This document shows positions 17,226-26,182 of a DNA stretch of 64,000 bases, one piece after another. The stretch is taken from assembly GCF_046115515.1 (NCBI RefSeq), contig NZ_CP175953.1. One strand, written 5' to 3'. A program made the position numbers and the translations under genes. Below the pieces are notes generated by a model that saw nothing but the letters and a program-made list of their open reading frames with translations, did not search any database and was not told where the DNA came from. The first letter of the stretch is position 1. Each line of letters begins with the position of its first letter. The stretch is from Gracilimonas sp017641085 (GTDB lineage: Bacteria; Bacteroidota; Rhodothermia; Balneolales; Balneolaceae).

Positions 17226-18479
17226 ATGGCGATTAAGATTGAAATGCCGAAGCTCAGCGATACCATGGAAGAAGGGGTGATCGCCTCGTGGAATGTAAGC
17301 GAAGGAGATAAAGTACAGGCCGGCGATATTATTGCTGAAGTAGAAACTGACAAAGCCACCATGGAAGTGGAAGCCTTTGATGAAGGTACCGTTCTCAAAA
17401 TTCTGGTTGGTGAAGGCGATGCCGTTCCGCTGGGCGGATTGATGGCTGTTCTGGGTGAGGAAGGAGAAGACATTTCAGACATCCTTGACGGTGCAGGTAG
17501 TGATTCTTCATCTTCAAAAGAAGAAGTAAAAGAAACAGCCTCTTCCGAGAAAGAAGAAACTACTTCAGAAAGTTCATCCGGTTTGACTTCACCTAAATCT
17601 GAACCGTCAACGGACTCAACTTCCGATAATGGAAGAATTAAGGCCTCTCCTTTGGCCCGCAATATGGCTGAAGACCGGGGAATTGATTTAGGCAGAGTGG
17701 ATGGTTCCGGTCCCGGTGGCAGAATTATCAAGGCCGATATTGAGAACTACAAAGAATCTGCACAGCCTGCTGCTGCATCCGCTCCATCATTCAAGAGCCT
17801 GGAAAGCCGCGAAGTCAAGGTATCTCAAATGAGAAAAACCATTGCCCGACGCTTGTCCGAAAGCAAGTTCAGCAACCCGCATTTCTACGAGACTATCGAC
17901 ATTGATATGAAGGCAGCAATGGCTGCTCGTTCATCCATGAATGAAGCAAATGAAGTTAAAATCAGCTTCAATGATATTGTGGTTAAAGCTTGCTCAATTG
18001 CTCTTACACGTCATCAGGCGGTAAACAGCTCATGGCATGGCGATGTAATCAAAGAGCACGGAGACGTTCATGTAGCCGTTGCCGTAGCCATCGATGAAGG
18101 ATTGATGACTCCGGTTATCCGTCATACCGATCAAAAAGGTCTGGCACAAATTTCATCAGAAACCAAAGAACTGGCCGGACTGGCACGCGATCGTAAGCTG
18201 CAGCCCGAGCAAATGGAAGGCAGCACCTTCACCATCAGTAATTTGGGCATGTTTGGGATTGAGGAATTCACCGCAATCATCAATCCGCCAAATGCTTGTA
18301 TTTTAGCTGTGGGTGCTATCCGCGACGTGCCTGTGGTTGAAAACGGAGAAGTAGTTCCCGGTAAGCGTATGAAAGTTACCCTTTCCAGTGATCACCGCAT
18401 TGTGGATGGAGCTAAAGCAGCTGAGTTTCTCAATACCGTGAAGAATCTGTTGGAGAATCCGCTCTCCATGCTGCTGTAA
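17226..18479 (+). CDS. pdhC: Dihydrolipoyllysine acetyltransferase (E2) of the pyruvate dehydrogenase complex
   Basis: A 417-residue E2 protein. Domains in order: one lipoyl domain (residues 1-77, lipoylated Lys in ETDKATMEVE); a Ser/Glu-rich linker (about 85-135); the E3/E1-binding domain (about 138-172, ASPLARNMAEDRGIDL then GSGPGGRIIKADI); an Ala/Pro-rich linker; and the catalytic trimer-forming domain (about 195-417) with SSDHRIVDGAKAAEFL, holding the catalytic HxxxDG. It transfers acetyl groups from E1 to CoA. Having a single lipoyl domain is normal for this lineage. A terminator follows. Confidence 0.95.
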   Translation: MAIKIEMPKLSDTMEEGVIASWNVSEGDKVQAGDIIAEVETDKATMEVEAFDEGTVLKILVGEGDAVPLGGLMAVLGEEGEDISDILDGAGSDSSSSKEEVKETASSEKEETTSESSSGLTSPKSEPSTDSTSDNGRIKASPLARNMAEDRGIDLGRVDGSGPGGRIIKADIENYKESAQPAAASAPSFKSLESREVKVSQMRKTIARRLSESKFSNPHFYETIDIDMKAAMAARSSMNEANEVKISFNDIVVKACSIALTRHQAVNSSWHGDVIKEHGDVHVAVAVAIDEGLMTPVIRHTDQKGLAQISSETKELAGLARDRKLQPEQMEGSTFTISNLGMFGIEEFTAIINPPNACILAVGAIRDVPVVENGEVVPGKRMKVTLSSDHRIVDGAKAAEFLNTVKNLLENPLSMLL

Positions 18480-18508
18480 GCAAGTTTTAAATTCTATATT
18501 TAGAAGAG

Positions 18509-18540
18509 AAAGCCTTGGTCGTGAGATCAAGGCTTTTTTG
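18509..18540 (+). terminator. Rho-independent terminator of the pdh operon
   Basis: Arms AAGCCTTG (18510-18517) and CAAGGCTT (18528-18535) pair and run into a T-rich tract, about 30 bp after the E2 stop codon. Confidence 0.85.
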
Positions 18541-18630
18541 TTTTCGCTCAATCCGGGTATTACATTTTTATACAAACTTGTCAGAATTTATTCCGTAATT
18601 CGGTTCAACCCTTAACCAAACCGATTTACG

Positions 18631-19101
18631 ATGAAGCACTTTTTACTTTTAATAGCTGCAGCCCTTCTGTTTACTGTCCCTGATTCAGTGAATGCCCAAA
18701 CCCGGGATGTGAAAGATGTACAAGCGACCATTGAACAACTTTTTGATGGAATGAGAGCAAGTGACAGCGCCATGGTGGCCGATGCTTTCACCAAAGATGC
18801 TATTATGAAAAGGGTGGCGACTAATCAGCAAGGAGAAGTGATGGTTAATACCGGTAATCTCGCCTCATTCCTAAATGCTATCGGTTCCCCAAAAGAACAG
18901 GTATGGGACGAACGCATTGGCAGCTACGATATTAATATTGATGGCAACCTTGCTACCGTATGGACGCCTTTCGAATTTTATATAGGAGACAAGTTCTCGC
19001 ACTGCGGGGTGAATTCATTTCAGCTTGTGAAGAAAGATGGGGACTGGAAAATATTCTTTATTGTTGATACCAGCCGTCAGTCAAATTGTGTAGAATCATA
19101 A
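18631..19101 (+). CDS. Secreted NTF2-like (SnoaL-type) protein
   Basis: A 156-residue protein with a Sec signal (residues 1-22, KHFLLLIAAALLFTVPDSVNAQ) followed by one NTF2-like domain. The helix TIEQLFDGMRASDSAMVADAF and the final strands SFQLVKKDGDWKIFFIVDT are characteristic. Members are often small periplasmic proteins of unknown ligand; enzymatic activity cannot be assigned. The next gene encodes a related protein, so the two look like an old duplication. Confidence 0.8.
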   Translation: MKHFLLLIAAALLFTVPDSVNAQTRDVKDVQATIEQLFDGMRASDSAMVADAFTKDAIMKRVATNQQGEVMVNTGNLASFLNAIGSPKEQVWDERIGSYDINIDGNLATVWTPFEFYIGDKFSHCGVNSFQLVKKDGDWKIFFIVDTSRQSNCVES

Positions 19102-19156
19102 TAGCGGTCAGATTCTAAGATCTGAAAGCTGACGCCTGAACACTTAAAAAAACATC

Positions 19157-19684
19157 ATGAAAAAACTATATACCATCCTACTTATAATACTTTTTGGAGC
19201 GCAATTTGCTGTTGCCCAGGTTAGTGAAGAGCAGCGCGCCAAAGATGTGGAAAGCATCGACAACCTCATGGAAGCTCTGTACGCATCTATTTCCGGGGAG
19301 AAGGGGGAACCCAGAGACTGGGAGCGTTTCAGGAATTTAGTGATTCCGGAAGCCAGACTTATTCCCACCGGAAGAAATCAGCAGGGAAAAAACGTGTACC
19401 AGATAATGACCCCCGGGGAATTCATCGAAAACACGGATCCTTATTTTGTGGAGAATGGATTTTATGAATACGAAATCCATCGGGAAGAACACCATTATGG
19501 AAGAGTGGTGCACCTGTTTAGCACCTACGGATCTAAGCGCAGTAAATCGGACGCCGAACCTTTCAACAAAGGTATAAACAGCATTCAGCTTTTTGATGAT
19601 GGAGATCGCTGGTGGGTGGTTACCATTTATTGGGCGCACGAATCAGAGTTCAACCCCATCCCCGAAAAGTACAGCGGGATGTAA
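19157..19684 (+). CDS. Secreted NTF2-like protein
   Basis: A 175-residue protein with a signal peptide (KKLYTILLIILFGAQFAVAQ) and an NTF2-like fold, with SIDNLMEALYASISGEKGEP at the N-terminal helix and SIQLFDDGDRWWVVTIYWAHE as closing strands. It follows its paralogue by 55 bp in the same direction. The role is unknown; the motif WWVVTIYW is common in this subfamily in Bacteroidota. Its stop codon directly abuts the stop codon of the convergent 100-residue gene. Confidence 0.8.
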   Translation: MKKLYTILLIILFGAQFAVAQVSEEQRAKDVESIDNLMEALYASISGEKGEPRDWERFRNLVIPEARLIPTGRNQQGKNVYQIMTPGEFIENTDPYFVENGFYEYEIHREEHHYGRVVHLFSTYGSKRSKSDAEPFNKGINSIQLFDDGDRWWVVTIYWAHESEFNPIPEKYSGM

Positions 19685-19987
19685 TCAGGCTTCATGAGAT
19701 TCGAGGAGCCGGTCGATAAGTTCGGCTTTCTCCGGGTCCACATATTTACCGTACGACATGATAAGCGTACCCTTAACGCCGCTGTCAGCTTCGATAGCAT
19801 AAACGGTAGACTCGCTGCCGGGGTCGGTTCCCTGATCAAATTTGTGGGTTTCTAAGATAGTGAGATCATCCGTGGAGTACTCTACATCCAGTTCTTTACA
19901 GGTAATGCAGTCATTACCAAGTTCAAAGGTATAATCAAATCCTTTTTCTTTAAGTGATTCTACCGCGTCGGCTAAGTCGTTATACAT
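19685..19987 (-). CDS. Small conserved protein (often labelled phosphoribosylpyrophosphate synthetase)
   Basis: A 100-residue acidic protein. The order ADAVESLKEKGFDYTFELGN, then CITCKELDVEYSTDD, then STVYAIEADSGVKGTLIMSYG is shared by a Bacteroidota family that databases name phosphoribosylpyrophosphate synthetase. It has none of the PRPP synthetase domains and is far too short, so the name is almost certainly wrong. The two Cys residues (CITC) could bind metal. Real function unknown. Confidence 0.72.
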   Translation of the reverse strand: MYNDLADAVESLKEKGFDYTFELGNDCITCKELDVEYSTDDLTILETHKFDQGTDPGSESTVYAIEADSGVKGTLIMSYGKYVDPEKAELIDRLLESHEA

Positions 19988-20303
19988 ATCCAGATTAGTT
20001 GTTCACATTCATTCATTCAACAAGCTTAACCCAAAGAATGTTTCGAAGTAGAAATCTTAATTAACCTGATATCGAGATAAGGAAAGCCTCAAACCGTAAA
20101 CTCACCAGGTTATGAGATCCTTCTGACGGGTTGCCCGTCTGATGGATGGCTCGAATGAGCCTGATAATCTAAATCACAACGGTTAGACGGACTTTAAGCC
20201 GTCAGACCGAACTCAAAGCTTGCTAAATAGAATTATTCTGTTGAAGAACTCAAGCAAAGCATAAGTAGGTTACTTTTCGACTCATTATTAATCGAACTCA
20301 TAC
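19988..20303. other. Intergenic region with small hairpins
   Basis: This 316-bp gap has no open frame worth calling. It contains a GACGGG/CCCGTC hairpin at 20125-20139 and a second around 20181-20208 (GACGG with CCGTC). Neither has a T-run. They may be remnants of a short repeat family. Confidence 0.4.
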
Positions 20304-21200
20304 TCAACGATTGCTCATAAAATCGTAGCAGTAACGGGCAATATCAGCGGAGGCTTCGAGGACGGCCTCACGATTAGGGGCATTTTTTGAGAGGAAAACG
20401 AGAACGAATGCATCTCCATCCGGCATGTAGATTATTCCGGAATCGTGATGAACATTGGTAATCCATCCGGTTTTATGCGCTATCGGCGTATCTTCAGGAA
20501 GCTTTACGGGGAACATGTCGTTATACTTTTGCTGCTTCAGTATGGAAAGTATCTCTTGTTTAGATTCTTCCGTCAGTAAGTCTCCCTTAGCGAGCTCCTC
20601 ATACATAATTCGAAGATCTTTTGGGGTGGTCGTGTTGCTCAAGCCAGCCTCATAGGCTTTGATATCTTCAACCCCTCGAAGCACTTCAATACTATCGGCC
20701 CCGATTTCACGCATGGTGGTGGTCACCTTTTTGGCATCCAGAAAATCGATTAAAATGTTGGTGGCAAGGTTACTGCTTCGGGTAATCATTTCGTATGCGA
20801 GGTGGTAAAGGGAGGTTTTTTTGCCCAAAAGGGAGTACAAATCCTGCTCGCTGTCTTCCGAAACAGACATTTTGAAAGTGGAACTGTCAACAATGCTGAC
20901 AAATTCATTTTGTACGGTTATTGAATCCTGAACCGAGAATCTTCCTTGCTCAGCCTGCCGGTACAGCTCCATGATAACCGGTGTTTTCATAGTGCTTGCG
21001 GCGTGAAAGCGTTCATCTTCATTGATGCTAATCACCAAATCAGGATCCTGAAGACTTTTAAAGGATATCCCGAAGGTACCTTCAAGTTCAGAAACTCTGG
21101 TGTTGATGAGATTTTCCAGTTCGGGGAGGGTTTCAGGATGTTGGGGGGAGGAACAGGAAATGAGGAAACAAAAAAGCAGAAGGAAAGACAGAGATCGCAT
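20304..21200 (-). CDS. Class A beta-lactamase-like serine hydrolase, lipoprotein
   Basis: A 298-residue protein with a lipoprotein signal ending LISCSS. The penicillin-recognising motifs are present: SxxK in HAASTMKTPVI (about residue 69-72), SxN in RSSNLATNIL (the SDN equivalent) and KTG in IAHKTGWIT. The canonical class A omega-loop motif ExxLN is not evident; the corresponding region reads AYEAGLSNTTTP. This pattern is seen in chromosomal serine hydrolases related to class A enzymes, so activity on beta-lactams is uncertain and the physiological substrate may be a peptidoglycan peptide or ester. Confidence 0.85.
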   Translation of the reverse strand: MRSLSFLLLFCFLISCSSPQHPETLPELENLINTRVSELEGTFGISFKSLQDPDLVISINEDERFHAASTMKTPVIMELYRQAEQGRFSVQDSITVQNEFVSIVDSSTFKMSVSEDSEQDLYSLLGKKTSLYHLAYEMITRSSNLATNILIDFLDAKKVTTTMREIGADSIEVLRGVEDIKAYEAGLSNTTTPKDLRIMYEELAKGDLLTEESKQEILSILKQQKYNDMFPVKLPEDTPIAHKTGWITNVHHDSGIIYMPDGDAFVLVFLSKNAPNREAVLEASADIARYCYDFMSNR

Positions 21201-21256
21201 TTTAGGCGTTTATTTTTAATGATCAGGAGGTAGATACAGAATGTTCGGATATAAAA

Positions 21257-21280
21257 AAAGCCGCTTGATTAAGCGGCTTT
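21257..21280 (-). terminator. Rho-independent terminator after the histone H1-like gene
   Basis: A perfect 10-bp stem (21257-21266 with 21271-21280) with a GATT loop. Read on the minus strand it is followed by T residues, ending the small gene at 21305-21481 and insulating the serine hydrolase gene. Confidence 0.88.
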
Positions 21281-21304
21281 TGTAAAAACTTAGAGCTGTA
21301 AAAA

Positions 21305-21481
21305 TCAGTCTTTGTTTTTGATGTCCTGAATCTCAAGACGGATCTCCTGAGCTAATTTTTTTAATTCCTGAAGGCCTTTACGCGCACGTGTACCCGCTGC
21401 TTTGTTGCCCTTGTCGTAGAATTTTTCCATTTCTACTGTGGTTTCTTCTACGAGGTTTTTGATTTCTTCAACTCTACTCAT
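21305..21481 (-). CDS. Histone H1-like protein (Hc1 family)
   Basis: A 58-codon gene reading MSRVEEIKNLVEETTVEMEK and so on, with the diagnostic FYDKGNKAAGTRARKGLQEL and a C-terminal RLEIQDIKNKD. These match the short bacterial histone H1-like family found throughout Bacteroidota and relatives, which bind DNA non-specifically and help condense the nucleoid. A GGAG ribosome-binding site lies 6 bases before the ATG and a terminator lies 25 bp after the stop. It is shorter than most gene-calling cut-offs and easy to miss. Confidence 0.92.
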   Translation of the reverse strand: MSRVEEIKNLVEETTVEMEKFYDKGNKAAGTRARKGLQELKKLAQEIRLEIQDIKNKD

Positions 21482-21613
21482 TAGTAGCTCCGTTAAATTA
21501 TTTATTAGTTAAAATTTTCTGTTTTCAGAAAGTGCGTTGAAGCTATTCAATCGGGGATATTGAGTCAAATTAAAAAGTGCTTTTTTAGCATAAATTTTAA
21601 ACTTTTTTTCGGG

Positions 21614-22258
21614 TCACTCGATTTTTGTCACTTTTTTCAGCGATGGCCAGTTGGCAAAATCAGTAGCGGTAGTCAGTTTTAAGGGATGATCAAAATTTCT
21701 AAACTCATCGGGAATGGTGGTTTCTGCAAATCCGGCCGGTAAATTGCCCCATGAGAGCTTTTCTTTGGATTCTGAAATCAGGATTTCATCTTTCTCGTTT
21801 TTTGAGAACAAAAGGATATCTGCATTATCCAGTTCAATGGATAAAGACCGGCTGAATTCAGGTAATGGAACATGCTGAGGAGCTCCGTTTTGCTCCACAA
21901 GACTTGAAATTAATAAATTAGGAGCTGCATGATGAGCGTCTAATGCTTTTTTGTTCAGGCTGATTGCATCTTCCCGTTTGGTGATCAATCCCTTTTGAAA
22001 TCCATGAATACCTATAGTGGGAATTCCCTGGTCTGCAAATAATCCCACCAGCCGTTTGTTGAGGTCCTTAATGGCTCTGAGCCGGGCGTCCTCTCTCATC
22101 ATGCCTGTTTGTATGAGCCGGTCGGTGTAGGGGCTGTCACCATGAACTACGAGCCCCTTGCGGTCACCAAGCTTTGCCAGCGACTTGGCAAAGGCGGTCA
22201 GGAAAACAGAATTCTCCAGATGTTCGTGGTCAAGTACAGCGATAAAGTTTATGGGCAT
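21614..22258 (-). CDS. Conserved protein, possibly amino-acid-kinase-like
   Basis: A 214-residue soluble protein. The stretch GLVVHGDSPYTDRLIQTGMM and the later LVGLFADQGIPTIGIHGFQKG resemble the N-acetylglutamate/UMP kinase fold (a GG/GD phosphate loop followed by a second substrate loop). However, the catalytic Lys and the C-terminal ATP-binding half are not recognisable and the protein is shorter than a true kinase. I therefore give only a fold-level suggestion. It lies 89 bp downstream of the cytidine deaminase gene on the same strand. Confidence 0.45.
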   Translation of the reverse strand: MPINFIAVLDHEHLENSVFLTAFAKSLAKLGDRKGLVVHGDSPYTDRLIQTGMMREDARLRAIKDLNKRLVGLFADQGIPTIGIHGFQKGLITKREDAISLNKKALDAHHAAPNLLISSLVEQNGAPQHVPLPEFSRSLSIELDNADILLFSKNEKDEILISESKEKLSWGNLPAGFAETTIPDEFRNFDHPLKLTTATDFANWPSLKKVTKIE

Positions 22259-22347
22259 ATATACGGTTGATTATAAAAGCTTGAAATTAGCCATTCATTC
22301 TGTTGATGACTAACCTATTTCATCTGATTTCCATTTACGGACTGCCG

Positions 22348-23052
22348 TTATTTCTTGAGAGCAGAAGACTTGAAGCTAAAGGGTAGAAGGTCGAGGGAAA
22401 GGTGCTCCGACTGTGTTCCATCAGAATGATGAAGCACAATGTCATGATAGGGAAGCAGCTCTGAGATTACCTGGCGGCAGGCTCCGCATGGACTGCTGAT
22501 TTCTCCCTTTCGGGTGTGCACTTCCAGACGGGTAAACTCGGTATGTCCTGCAGCAAAAGCTTTTGATATTGCTACTCTCTCTGCGCAGATGCCGTGCGTC
22601 CATGCACTTACTTCCACGTTTACGCCTTCGAAATATCCATCTTCTGTAAATAGAATGGCAGAAACCGGGAAGTCGGAGTTGGGAGTAACGGCTTTGTCCA
22701 GCAGTGTTTTTAATCTGGGCAGTACTTCAAATTCTTTTTCTGAAGGATGGAAGAGATCTTCCAGTTTATCCTGTGGAGGGTTGTTGGTTTCTATGACTTC
22801 CAGCTCAAACTCTTTGGCCCAGTAATCCAGCTGTTCGGATGCAGGATCTTGCGTGTAAATTTTAGCGGGAATTTCACCTTCACTCAGGCAGATGGCACAA
22901 GCAGCCTGGGCTGCCGGAATAGTGAGTGGGTATGAAATATTTTCAATCCTCACCCCGGCGTAACATTTCCCGGATTTACTTTCTACCACACACGCGTGTT
23001 TGTTCGAAGAGTAGGGTACATAAGATTGTTCGTAAAGTGGTTTCCAGCTCAT
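22348..23052 (-). CDS. cdd: Cytidine deaminase, two-domain, active site in the C-terminal domain
   Basis: A 234-residue protein with two cytidine-deaminase folds. The C-terminal one has the zinc site intact: CAERVAIS (HAE/CAE motif, catalytic Glu) and SSPCGACRQVI (PCxxC). The N-terminal copy keeps the fold (YVPYSSNKHACVVESKSG and NISYPLTIPAAQAACAIC) but has lost the CAE and PCxxC residues. E. coli Cdd has the opposite order, with a catalytic N-terminal domain and a degenerate C-terminal one. It should deaminate cytidine/deoxycytidine in pyrimidine salvage. The start is only 2 bp from the end of the GH3 gene, so they are one operon. Confidence 0.82.
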   Translation of the reverse strand: MSWKPLYEQSYVPYSSNKHACVVESKSGKCYAGVRIENISYPLTIPAAQAACAICLSEGEIPAKIYTQDPASEQLDYWAKEFELEVIETNNPPQDKLEDLFHPSEKEFEVLPRLKTLLDKAVTPNSDFPVSAILFTEDGYFEGVNVEVSAWTHGICAERVAISKAFAAGHTEFTRLEVHTRKGEISSPCGACRQVISELLPYHDIVLHHSDGTQSEHLSLDLLPFSFKSSALKK

Positions 23053-23053
23053 A

Positions 23054-25954
23054 CTAATTGGTTATTGCGGAAAAGGCTGCATCTGCAACTTTAGCCCTGA
23101 TTTCACTGATTCGCTTTCCATACGACCGGTACGGAAATGTTCGATTGGTTAACAGAATAACGGCCATATTCTTCTCTCTGTCAATCCAAAGGCTGGTGCC
23201 TGTAAAGCCTAAGTGACCAAAAGTATCCTCACCGGCAAGCATCCCCGCAGTTGAAAAACCGCCCGGACTTTTTCGGTCAAAACCTAAACCGCGACCACTG
23301 TGCTCCGATTGTTTGGAGGTAAACTCACGGATAGTTTCAGCTTTCAGATATCTTTTGCCGGAATAAACTCCTTCATTCAGCAGCATGGTGCTGTATTTGG
23401 CCATATCGATGGAAGATGAAAACAACCCGGCATGCCCGGCCACACCATCCATAAAGTAGGCGCGTTCGTCATGCACCCGGCCTCGTACTTTTCCCCGGTC
23501 GAAAACGGTATCAATTTCAGTGGGGGATATTCTGGGTACCAGCCAGCGACTGGTTGAAGCCGGGTTAAAAAAGGTGCTGTACATATTCATAGGGAAGTAA
23601 AATTCATTTCTCATGAACCGGTCCAGCCGGCTGCCGCTCACTTCATGAACAATTTCACCCAGAAGAATCATCCCTAAATCACTGTACACATAATCAGAGC
23701 CGGTTTCGTAAATCAAAGGCTCATTCTTAATTGCCTCCACAATTTGATTTCTTTCCGTAAGTGAATCCACATACACGCGGAAAGCCGGGAGTCCGCTTTG
23801 ATGAAGCAGGAGGTCGCGGATGGTAATGTCTTTCTTCTTGTCTGTTTTGAATTTTTCAATGTAGTTGGCAACAGGGTCATCGAGGGTAAGTTCACCTTCA
23901 TCAACCAGTTTCATAATAGCGGTTGTGGTGGCCATTACTTTTGTGATGGATGCCAAATCAAATACATCCGTATCTCTTACGGCCTCTGTTTTCTCGTAAT
24001 CCTGGTACCCATATCCGCGGTTGTAAGCCAGTACGCCATCTTTTACGATACCGACTACTGCTCCAGGAAAAACAGAATCCCGAATGGCTTCGCTAATAAT
24101 TCGGTCCACTTCAAACAGCTTTTCATGATCCAGGTTTACTTCTTCCGGTTCCCCAAATCGCAGGGTGGTATGCTCCATTTCCAGTCCGGCCCCTAACGGG
24201 TAAAGCCCGGGTATTTCGATGGGGAGCCTGGCACTGATTTTACTGGCTCCAAACAGGGCAGGAACCACACCGTGAACCTGTTGGGATGAATGGTACCAGC
24301 CCAATACATGAGCATCGGTATCCTTTAAATCTGAAAGTACATACGGGTTCCCGAATGAAACCAGCACGGTGGGTTTCCGGCTCTTCACCAGGTTATTCAG
24401 GAAATACTGCTGCTCGGAATTCAGGTGAACGGTTTGTCCGTTCCGAAGGTGCAGAAATGAACCGATGATGATCAGGTCCACCTCACCGGCTTTATTCAAT
24501 ATCCTTCTTTTATCCTGCTCACTCGTTCTTTCATCATAGATATGGAAAGTAACATCGGGGTGATAATCGCGGAGTTCTTTCACAAAGTCAGATCCCGTTC
24601 GGCCGGACCGGTCATCGGCAACCGAAACCACCATGATCTCCGGATATTCAGACGGGAGCAGAGGCAAGATATTATTCTCATTTTTCAGCAGCGTGATAGA
24701 CTCCCGGGCTATGCGGCGGGCTTCAGCTTCATGAAAAGCCGTGTTTATCTTGGTATCCAGCTCATTGATGTCTGCCTGGTTCTCCGAATCAAATAGTCCG
24801 TATTGCTGCTTCCAGAGCATCAGCTTGGCAAACGATTTGTTAATTCGCTCTTCGGTAATTTCCCCATCCTCAACGGCTTGCTGCACTTCGTTGATGGCAG
24901 TATAAACATCCGGGCTGATGAGCATAATGTCGGCACCGGCATTCAAAGCCTGTACTACAGCCCGCCCGGGTGAAAATTTGGAACTGATGCCTTTCATTTC
25001 CAGTCCATCGGTCACCACCATGCCGTCAAACTTAAGAGAATCCATGAGCAAACTTCCCAGGATTACCGAATCGAGAGTGGCAGGGAGGAATTCAGTTGGG
25101 TTCATGTTCGGAAAGGCGATATGAGCACTCATCACGCTTCCGATACCACCATCAATAGCGGCGCGGAAGGGGATCAATTCCAGGGAATCAAGCCGGTTGT
25201 AGTCATAATTGACAACGGGAAGGTCGCTGTGCGAATCAACATCGGTATCTCCATGGCCGGGAAAATGTTTGGCGGTGGCAACCAAGCGCTCACTTTGCAC
25301 GCCTTGCATAAACGCAGTACCGAATTCAGATACAATCTGAGGATCTCCTGAAAAAGAGCGCACATTGATGACCGGGTTATCCGGATTGTTGTTTACATCC
25401 AGAACAGGAGCATAAATCTGGTGAACACCCAATGCCTTGGCTTCAATAGCGGTTATCTTTCCCATCATAAAGGCATTGCGCTTGTCGCCGGTGGCAGCAA
25501 CGCCCATGGCAGGGGTGAACCGGGTTGTACCCGACACCCGCATCGCGGCTCCGAATTCCATGTCTTGCGATACCCAAAGGGGGAATTTGGCCATCCGCTG
25601 TAATTTATTGGTCATGATGGCCTGCCCGTAAATATCCCCACGCATAAAAATGATGCCACCCACATGATGTTTTTGCACCATCTCTTCCAGCAGTTTGTAA
25701 TTACGGTCTTCCCGGTTGGTGAACTCGCCTTCGGCCGGAATAAAAAAGAGCTGCCCGATTTTTTCTTTCAAAGTGGTATGTACAATCAGGGAGTCGAGAT
25801 ACTCTTCTGAAGATTTATCGATCGTTTTTTCGGGGAAGTTTTGAACGGTTTGCCCAAAAAGAAACTCGGACAGACTTTGGGTATTCCCTGCTGTAGTATC
25901 TATCAGAAGAAAACCGATCACGATAAAAAAAGCCGTGGAAAATCTGCTTTTCAT
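23054..25954 (-). CDS. Glycoside hydrolase family 3 / class C beta-lactamase fusion
   Basis: A 966-residue exported protein. Residues 1-25 are a signal peptide. The GH3 (beta-N-acetylhexosaminidase, NagZ-like) domain follows, with the family motif KHFPGHGDTDVDSHSDLPVV at about residues 208-228 and VVTDGLEMKGIS. A GH3 C-terminal domain (about 410-590) comes next. From about residue 610 to the end is a beta-lactamase/transpeptidase-like serine hydrolase domain with the nucleophile motif SITK and VYSDLGMILLGEI as the tyrosine motif. This fusion is known in Bacteroidota and suggests periplasmic peptidoglycan turnover. It is co-transcribed with cdd. Confidence 0.9.
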   Translation of the reverse strand: MKSRFSTAFFIVIGFLLIDTTAGNTQSLSEFLFGQTVQNFPEKTIDKSSEEYLDSLIVHTTLKEKIGQLFFIPAEGEFTNREDRNYKLLEEMVQKHHVGGIIFMRGDIYGQAIMTNKLQRMAKFPLWVSQDMEFGAAMRVSGTTRFTPAMGVAATGDKRNAFMMGKITAIEAKALGVHQIYAPVLDVNNNPDNPVINVRSFSGDPQIVSEFGTAFMQGVQSERLVATAKHFPGHGDTDVDSHSDLPVVNYDYNRLDSLELIPFRAAIDGGIGSVMSAHIAFPNMNPTEFLPATLDSVILGSLLMDSLKFDGMVVTDGLEMKGISSKFSPGRAVVQALNAGADIMLISPDVYTAINEVQQAVEDGEITEERINKSFAKLMLWKQQYGLFDSENQADINELDTKINTAFHEAEARRIARESITLLKNENNILPLLPSEYPEIMVVSVADDRSGRTGSDFVKELRDYHPDVTFHIYDERTSEQDKRRILNKAGEVDLIIIGSFLHLRNGQTVHLNSEQQYFLNNLVKSRKPTVLVSFGNPYVLSDLKDTDAHVLGWYHSSQQVHGVVPALFGASKISARLPIEIPGLYPLGAGLEMEHTTLRFGEPEEVNLDHEKLFEVDRIISEAIRDSVFPGAVVGIVKDGVLAYNRGYGYQDYEKTEAVRDTDVFDLASITKVMATTTAIMKLVDEGELTLDDPVANYIEKFKTDKKKDITIRDLLLHQSGLPAFRVYVDSLTERNQIVEAIKNEPLIYETGSDYVYSDLGMILLGEIVHEVSGSRLDRFMRNEFYFPMNMYSTFFNPASTSRWLVPRISPTEIDTVFDRGKVRGRVHDERAYFMDGVAGHAGLFSSSIDMAKYSTMLLNEGVYSGKRYLKAETIREFTSKQSEHSGRGLGFDRKSPGGFSTAGMLAGEDTFGHLGFTGTSLWIDREKNMAVILLTNRTFPYRSYGKRISEIRAKVADAAFSAITN

Positions 25955-26182
25955 AAAAGAAGTGTAGATGATTTTTGACCTAATTACGCTCTAAATGTAC
26001 GTGTTAGTAACAGACTACGCCAACGCTTTATTTTTTAGCTTTTCTGGGAAAAACTTCGCGAAGACTGTGCTGTTACCACTTCTAAACTGAATTTCGGTTC
26101 ACTTAAATTCCACGGGAATAAATTTTCTTTATGAATACACATTTTCACTTTATTTACAGCTTGAAAATGCTCATCATTGACT

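Noticed and set aside
20304..21200. Acquired antibiotic-resistance beta-lactamase
   Set aside because: It lacks a recognisable ExxLN motif, is a lipoprotein with chromosomal neighbours, and shows no mobile element around it.
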